Assembly: GCA_018433245.1 (NCBI GenBank)
Contig: JAHDRN010000005.1
Location: 155,881 to 219,880 of the forward strand
Origin: Candidatus Proruminimicrobium quisquiliarum
GTDB taxonomy: Bacteria > Elusimicrobiota > Endomicrobiia > Endomicrobiales > Endomicrobiaceae
Direction: 5' to 3'
Length of the DNA stretch: 64,000 nucleotides
Under the pieces are notes generated by a model. It ran no database searches, was not told the DNA's origin, and worked only from the letters and a program-made list of their open reading frames with translations. Positions within the stretch are counted from its first letter, which is position 1; each line of letters begins with the position of its first letter. The translations under genes and the position numbers were made by a program. Positions 60,997 through 64,000 of the stretch are shown piece by piece.

Positions 60997-61896
60997 TTAT
61001 ATTTTGATGTTTTTAAACAATTCAGACATGTCTTTCGGAATATCCGCGGTAAATTCAACCATTTTCCCTTTTGCGGGATGAGAAAATTTTATTCTGTACG
61101 AATGAAGCATCTGCCTTTTAAATTCAATATTATTTATGCTCGTGCTTCCGCCGTAAGCCGCGTCGCCAAGCACAGGATGGCCTATGTATTTCATATGGCT
61201 TCTTATTTGATGTGTTCTTCCTGTAATAATTTTAACTTCCAAAAGCGTAAATTGTTTTGTTCTTGCAAGAACTTTAAATTCCGTAATCGCCATTCTTTTT
61301 GCAAACGGACCGACTTCTATTATCTTTCTGTCGGTTCTTGATCTGCCCAGCGGAGCTTCTATTCTGCCTCTGTCTTCGGCTATAATACCGCCTACAGCTG
61401 TTATATACGTTTTGCTTACAGCTCTTTTTTGGAATTGTTTTGACAAAGATACTTTTGCTTTTTGCGTTTTTGCAAAAATTATCGCGCCTGTCGTGTCTTT
61501 ATCAAGCCTGTGAACCATAAAAGGTTTGATTTTCCCTTTAAAATGCCACATCAAAGCATTTAATAATGTCCCGGATTCATGCCCGAACGACTGATGAACC
61601 ACAATATCAGGCTGTTTATTGATTAATATAATATCGTCGTCTTCATATATTATTTTTAAAGGAATTTTTTCGGGTTTCAGGGAAATTGATGTTTCCTGTT
61701 CTTCAAAAGAATAAGAAATCTCATCTCCTTTTTTAAGGTTATGACTGGGCAAAACCTTTTTGCCGTTTACATACACATTTCCGCTTTTTATAAGTTTTTG
61801 AAAATATGTTCTTGAATATTCCGAATGTTTTTCATTCATAAAATAATCAATTCTTTCCGGTATGTCCAAATCATAAATCAATTTATTTATTTTCAC
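60997..61896 (-). CDS. RluA/RluD-family 23S rRNA pseudouridine synthase
   Basis: 299 residues. An S4 RNA-binding domain at residues 15-75 (RTYFQKLIKSGNVYVNGKKVLPSH) precedes the RluA catalytic domain with the signature VHRLDKDTTGAIIFAK (catalytic Asp) near residue 132 and TGRTHQIRSHM near 230. The S4 domain suggests the RluC/RluD group that modifies 23S rRNA. The gene overlaps lgt by 14 bases, an arrangement resembling lspA/rluD or lgt neighbourhoods in other bacteria. Exact target position cannot be assigned. Confidence 0.92.
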   Translation of the reverse strand: MKINKLIYDLDIPERIDYFMNEKHSEYSRTYFQKLIKSGNVYVNGKKVLPSHNLKKGDEISYSFEEQETSISLKPEKIPLKIIYEDDDIILINKQPDIVVHQSFGHESGTLLNALMWHFKGKIKPFMVHRLDKDTTGAIIFAKTQKAKVSLSKQFQKRAVSKTYITAVGGIIAEDRGRIEAPLGRSRTDRKIIEVGPFAKRMAITEFKVLARTKQFTLLEVKIITGRTHQIRSHMKYIGHPVLGDAAYGGSTSINNIEFKRQMLHSYRIKFSHPAKGKMVEFTADIPKDMSELFKNIKI

Positions 61897-62614
61897 GTTT
61901 ATATCCGTATTTAAAAATCACTATTAATATTGCCGCCGCCATTATTACAAGCGACATTATTTGCCCTACAGAAAGTCCGAGAATAAACATTCCTCTGTCG
62001 TCTCCCCTGAAAAATTCAATCGTAAATCTCACCGCGGGATAAATAATAAGATACAATAGAAACGTAAGACCCGGTTTATGTTCTCTTTTATTAAACTTCT
62101 GAAGAATAAAAAATATAGCCAAATTGCAAAACGCTTCAAAAAGCTGAGTCGGATACTTGTTATTTATTGCAATAACCCAGTCGCATTCTCTGCCGTAACA
62201 GCAGCCTGAAAAAAAACAGCCTATTCTTCCGAAGAAATGTCCAAGAGCAATCGCAGGCGCAAAAATATCGGCTGTTTTAGACATTGATATTTTCTTAAAA
62301 TTTAAATATGCCAGCGCAAACAAAACAGCTGCGACAAAACCGCCGTAATAAACGAGTCCGCCTTTCCATAACTGCACCGTTTCAAGCGGATGAACCAGAA
62401 AATATTTAAAATTAATCAACACATACAGCAGTCTGGCGCCGGCGATTCCGGCTATAATTATATAAAACAAAAAATCATACGTCTGATTTTTTGTAATCCC
62501 GATATTAACCGAATGTTTAATTATATACTGCATTGCCACAAAAAAACCAACGGCTATGCAAACGCCGTAAGTGTAAATCGTCAAACCGCCGATACTAAAT
62601 AATTCCGGATACAT
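61883..62614 (-). CDS. lgt: Phosphatidylglycerol-prolipoprotein diacylglyceryl transferase
   Basis: 243 residues with about seven membrane helices. Family motifs: YGVCIAVGFF in the first helices, GGLVYYGGF, and GRIGCFFSGCCYGRECDW, the Lgt signature region, then NKYPTQLFEA and FFRGDDRG. Lgt transfers diacylglycerol from phosphatidylglycerol to the lipobox cysteine of prolipoproteins in the inner membrane. It serves the lipoproteins seen at 26429 and 35630. The end overlaps the pseudouridine synthase start. Confidence 0.93.
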   Translation of the reverse strand: MYPELFSIGGLTIYTYGVCIAVGFFVAMQYIIKHSVNIGITKNQTYDFLFYIIIAGIAGARLLYVLINFKYFLVHPLETVQLWKGGLVYYGGFVAAVLFALAYLNFKKISMSKTADIFAPAIALGHFFGRIGCFFSGCCYGRECDWVIAINNKYPTQLFEAFCNLAIFFILQKFNKREHKPGLTFLLYLIIYPAVRFTIEFFRGDDRGMFILGLSVGQIMSLVIMAAAILIVIFKYGYKRENK

Positions 62615-62693
62615 ATTGTCATTATACTAAAATCGGCAGTATTAATAAATCTATGAAGTGAAGTTTATACCGCTATATACTTGTAATTTTATT

Positions 62694-62702
62694 TGCTAAA
62701 AT
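62694..62702 (+). promoter_or_regulatory. Possible extended -10 overlapping the GT2 start
   Basis: TGCTAAAAT overlaps the ATG at 62701 by two bases. If used, transcription would begin near 62709, at an in-frame GTG (62710), giving a leaderless message and a start three codons later. Confidence 0.4.
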
Positions 62703-63723
62703 GTCCGCTGTGGATAAAATCAAAATATCAATCATAATTCCGGTATATAACGCCGAACTTTATCTGCCGCAATGTTTGGACAGCGTAACGCGTCAGACGT
62801 TTACAGATTTTGAATGCATCTGCATTAACGACGGTTCAACAGACTCTTCTCTTAACATTCTGACAAAGCACTCTGAAAAAGACAAAAGATTTAAAATAAT
62901 CTCACAGCAAAACGGTGGTGTTTCGCAAGCCAGAAACACAGGCTTAAAAACAGCCTGCGGCAAATATATTTCTTTTGCCGATCCTGACGATTGGCTTAGC
63001 ACAAATTATCTTGAAATTTTACACGATACGATTGAAAAATACGGATGTGACGTTATAGCGTCAGAAAATTTTTTTTATGACGCAAAAACTAAAAAAACAC
63101 ACATAAAAAGACTGCCTGAAAAATTTTACCGGTGCGAATTAAAATCAATTGATGCAAAAAAAAAGCTCATTCCGGCGCTTAACATATGTCCGTGCTGGGG
63201 CAAAATATATAAGGCAGATTTTTTAAAATTAAACGAAATATTTTTCCAAAAATGTCCAATGGAAGACGTTATATTTACTTATGACATTTTAACTTCCGGC
63301 TGTTCAATAATGTTCATAAAAGACGCTCTTTATTTTTACAGAAAAAACATTGAAGGTTCCGCGACATATAATTCTCCGAAAAGAATTTATGATATGTTTG
63401 AATGTTTCTTATTTTTAAAAAAACGTCTCCACGAAAAAAAATCGTACGATGATTTTAAAAATGCCTTTTTGGCTCATGCCGCAAAATGTTTTGCCTTTGA
63501 ATTTGAAGAGTCAAACCTGCCTTTAAAAACTCTGAAGTCTGTTTTTTTAAACATCAAAAACGATTTTTTCAAAAACGGCGAAAAACTTTTATATCCTGAA
63601 AATATTTTTTACAAAGCAAGAATTTTGTTATTCCAATTTTGTTTAAAATACAATATAAATTATGCGGTTTTCGGAAAAACTTTAAAAAAAACTTATTATT
63701 TCTTATCCGGAAAAAATAAATGA
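62701..63723 (+). CDS. Family 2 glycosyltransferase
   Basis: 340 residues, or 337 if translation begins at GTG 62710. A GT-A domain covers the first 230 residues: ISIIIPVYNAELYLPQCLDSV, NDGSTDSS, SQQNGGVSQARNTGL and DPDDW (the DxD-type metal-binding motif region). The C-terminal part is helical. Such enzymes add sugars to surface polysaccharide or lipid-linked glycans at the cytoplasmic face. No Shine-Dalgarno stands before the ATG. The stop overlaps the start of a second GT2 gene (ATGA), so this is the beginning of a surface-glycan gene cluster. Confidence 0.9.
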   Translation: MSAVDKIKISIIIPVYNAELYLPQCLDSVTRQTFTDFECICINDGSTDSSLNILTKHSEKDKRFKIISQQNGGVSQARNTGLKTACGKYISFADPDDWLSTNYLEILHDTIEKYGCDVIASENFFYDAKTKKTHIKRLPEKFYRCELKSIDAKKKLIPALNICPCWGKIYKADFLKLNEIFFQKCPMEDVIFTYDILTSGCSIMFIKDALYFYRKNIEGSATYNSPKRIYDMFECFLFLKKRLHEKKSYDDFKNAFLAHAAKCFAFEFEESNLPLKTLKSVFLNIKNDFFKNGEKLLYPENIFYKARILLFQFCLKYNINYAVFGKTLKKTYYFLSGKNK

Positions 63724-63878
63724 CTAATAAACCCGTATCAATAATCATACCGGTTTACAACATAGCGCCTTATCTGAAACATTGTCTTGACAGCATAATA
63801 TTGCAGACATTTAAAAATACCGAAATAATAATCGTAAACGATTGTTCAACGGACGGAAGCGGTGATATAATAACCTAA
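63720..63878 (+). pseudogene. Truncated family 2 glycosyltransferase (first 52 codons)
   Basis: The ATG overlaps the preceding stop. The peptide reads like a normal GT2 N-terminus (VSIIIPVYNIAPYLKHCLDS, then VNDCSTDGSGDII) and then stops at TAA 63876-63878, exactly where a GT2 domain should continue. No continuation in another frame is visible; the sequence after about 63870 reads better as the opposite strand. So the gene is cut by a rearrangement, or the sequence is joined here incorrectly. Confidence 0.7.
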
Positions 63879-64000
63879 TACAAACGGAGGAACCCAACTT
63901 GCAAAATAATTAAACATTTCGGAAAAAGCGCTTGTTTTATCTTCCGCAAAAAAAGCTAAAACAAATCCGTATCCCAAAAATAAACACATTGCGGTAAAAA
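63846..64000 (-). CDS. C-terminal fragment of a membrane protein (open at the right edge)
   Basis: About 50 residues open to the window edge on the minus strand, without internal stops: LFLGYGFVLAFFAEDKTS, then MFNYFASWVPPFVLGYYI and a short end at TGA 63846-63848. Composition is that of a polytopic membrane protein with two helices. The last residues overlap the truncated GT2 gene in antisense, suggesting its natural end is also missing. Family not recognised. Confidence 0.45.
   Translation of the reverse strand, partial: FTAMCLFLGYGFVLAFFAEDKTSAFSEMFNYFASWVPPFVLGYYITASVR

Noticed and set aside
63900..64000. Suspected frameshift in the membrane-protein fragment at the right edge
   Set aside because: Recounting the T-run on the minus strand (five T) gives one continuous frame to the window edge.
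1..64000. CRISPR arrays, insertion sequences, phage genes or integrases
   Set aside because: No repeat-spacer arrays, transposase or integrase motifs were seen on either strand.

Overview
The window looks like a chromosome segment from an AT-rich, Gram-negative-type, probably anaerobic bacterium. An outer membrane is indicated by a TolC-type efflux protein, outer-membrane beta-barrels, ADP-heptose genes (gmhA, rfaE2), several lipoproteins and lgt. Anaerobic, B12-dependent life is suggested by a class II ribonucleotide reductase, an Fe-S class I fumarase and a cobalamin-dependent methionine synthase. Giant secreted proteins with domain mixtures like those here are known from Elusimicrobiota and Omnitrophota; that placement is an inference and was not tested.

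Layout. 1-6 kb (+): end of a TolC-like gene, a patatin phospholipase, two tandem TMTC-like membrane glycosyltransferases and a TPR protein, closed by a bidirectional terminator. 6-10 kb (-): lepA, lepB, nfeD and an SPFH protein. 10-13.5 kb (+): the classic pepQ-efp-accB-accC order, with an AccB whose biotin-attachment lysine is replaced by arginine. 13.6-17.5 kb (+): gmhA, rfaE2, thiD2-like and a short metH. 17.5-28.7 kb (-): DUF2147, dcd, nrdJ and nrdR behind two near-identical promoter/NrdR-box modules, then YhcH, a polysaccharide deacetylase, a dolichol-kinase-like protein, a beta-barrel, coaX, fumarase alpha/beta, a TPR lipoprotein and malic enzyme. tRNA-Ser(UGA) follows.

29.3-33.7 kb (+): an operon led by a CsoR-type copper sensor with a visible promoter/operator, then a YtkA-like exported protein, an outer-membrane barrel, an FMN-binding-like exported protein and a MacB/LolD-type ABC transporter. 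No P-type ATPase or copper chaperone is present. 33.7-35.6 kb (+): a small membrane protein and an ankyrin-repeat exported protein.

35.6-57.8 kb (-): the most unusual part, a roughly 22 kb same-strand block: a small membrane protein, a terminator-like hairpin, a 3847-aa exported giant, an ABC-F ATPase, a 2373-aa exported giant and a TPR lipoprotein. Both giants start with the same N-terminal module. The larger one strings together two CAAX-protease (CPBP) domains, a caspase-like domain, a GHKL-like ATPase fold and two HExxH metallopeptidase domains. The smaller carries an HExxH segment, an HD domain and a class III fructose-bisphosphatase-like phosphoesterase. I consider this the best candidate for an undescribed system.

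58-64 kb: a glycosyltransferase/PAP2-phosphatase fusion, DUF948 and YtxH proteins, tRNA-Phe, an RluA-type pseudouridine synthase, lgt, a GT2 glycosyltransferase, and at the right edge a GT2 gene cut off after 52 codons and joined tail-to-tail with a membrane-protein fragment.
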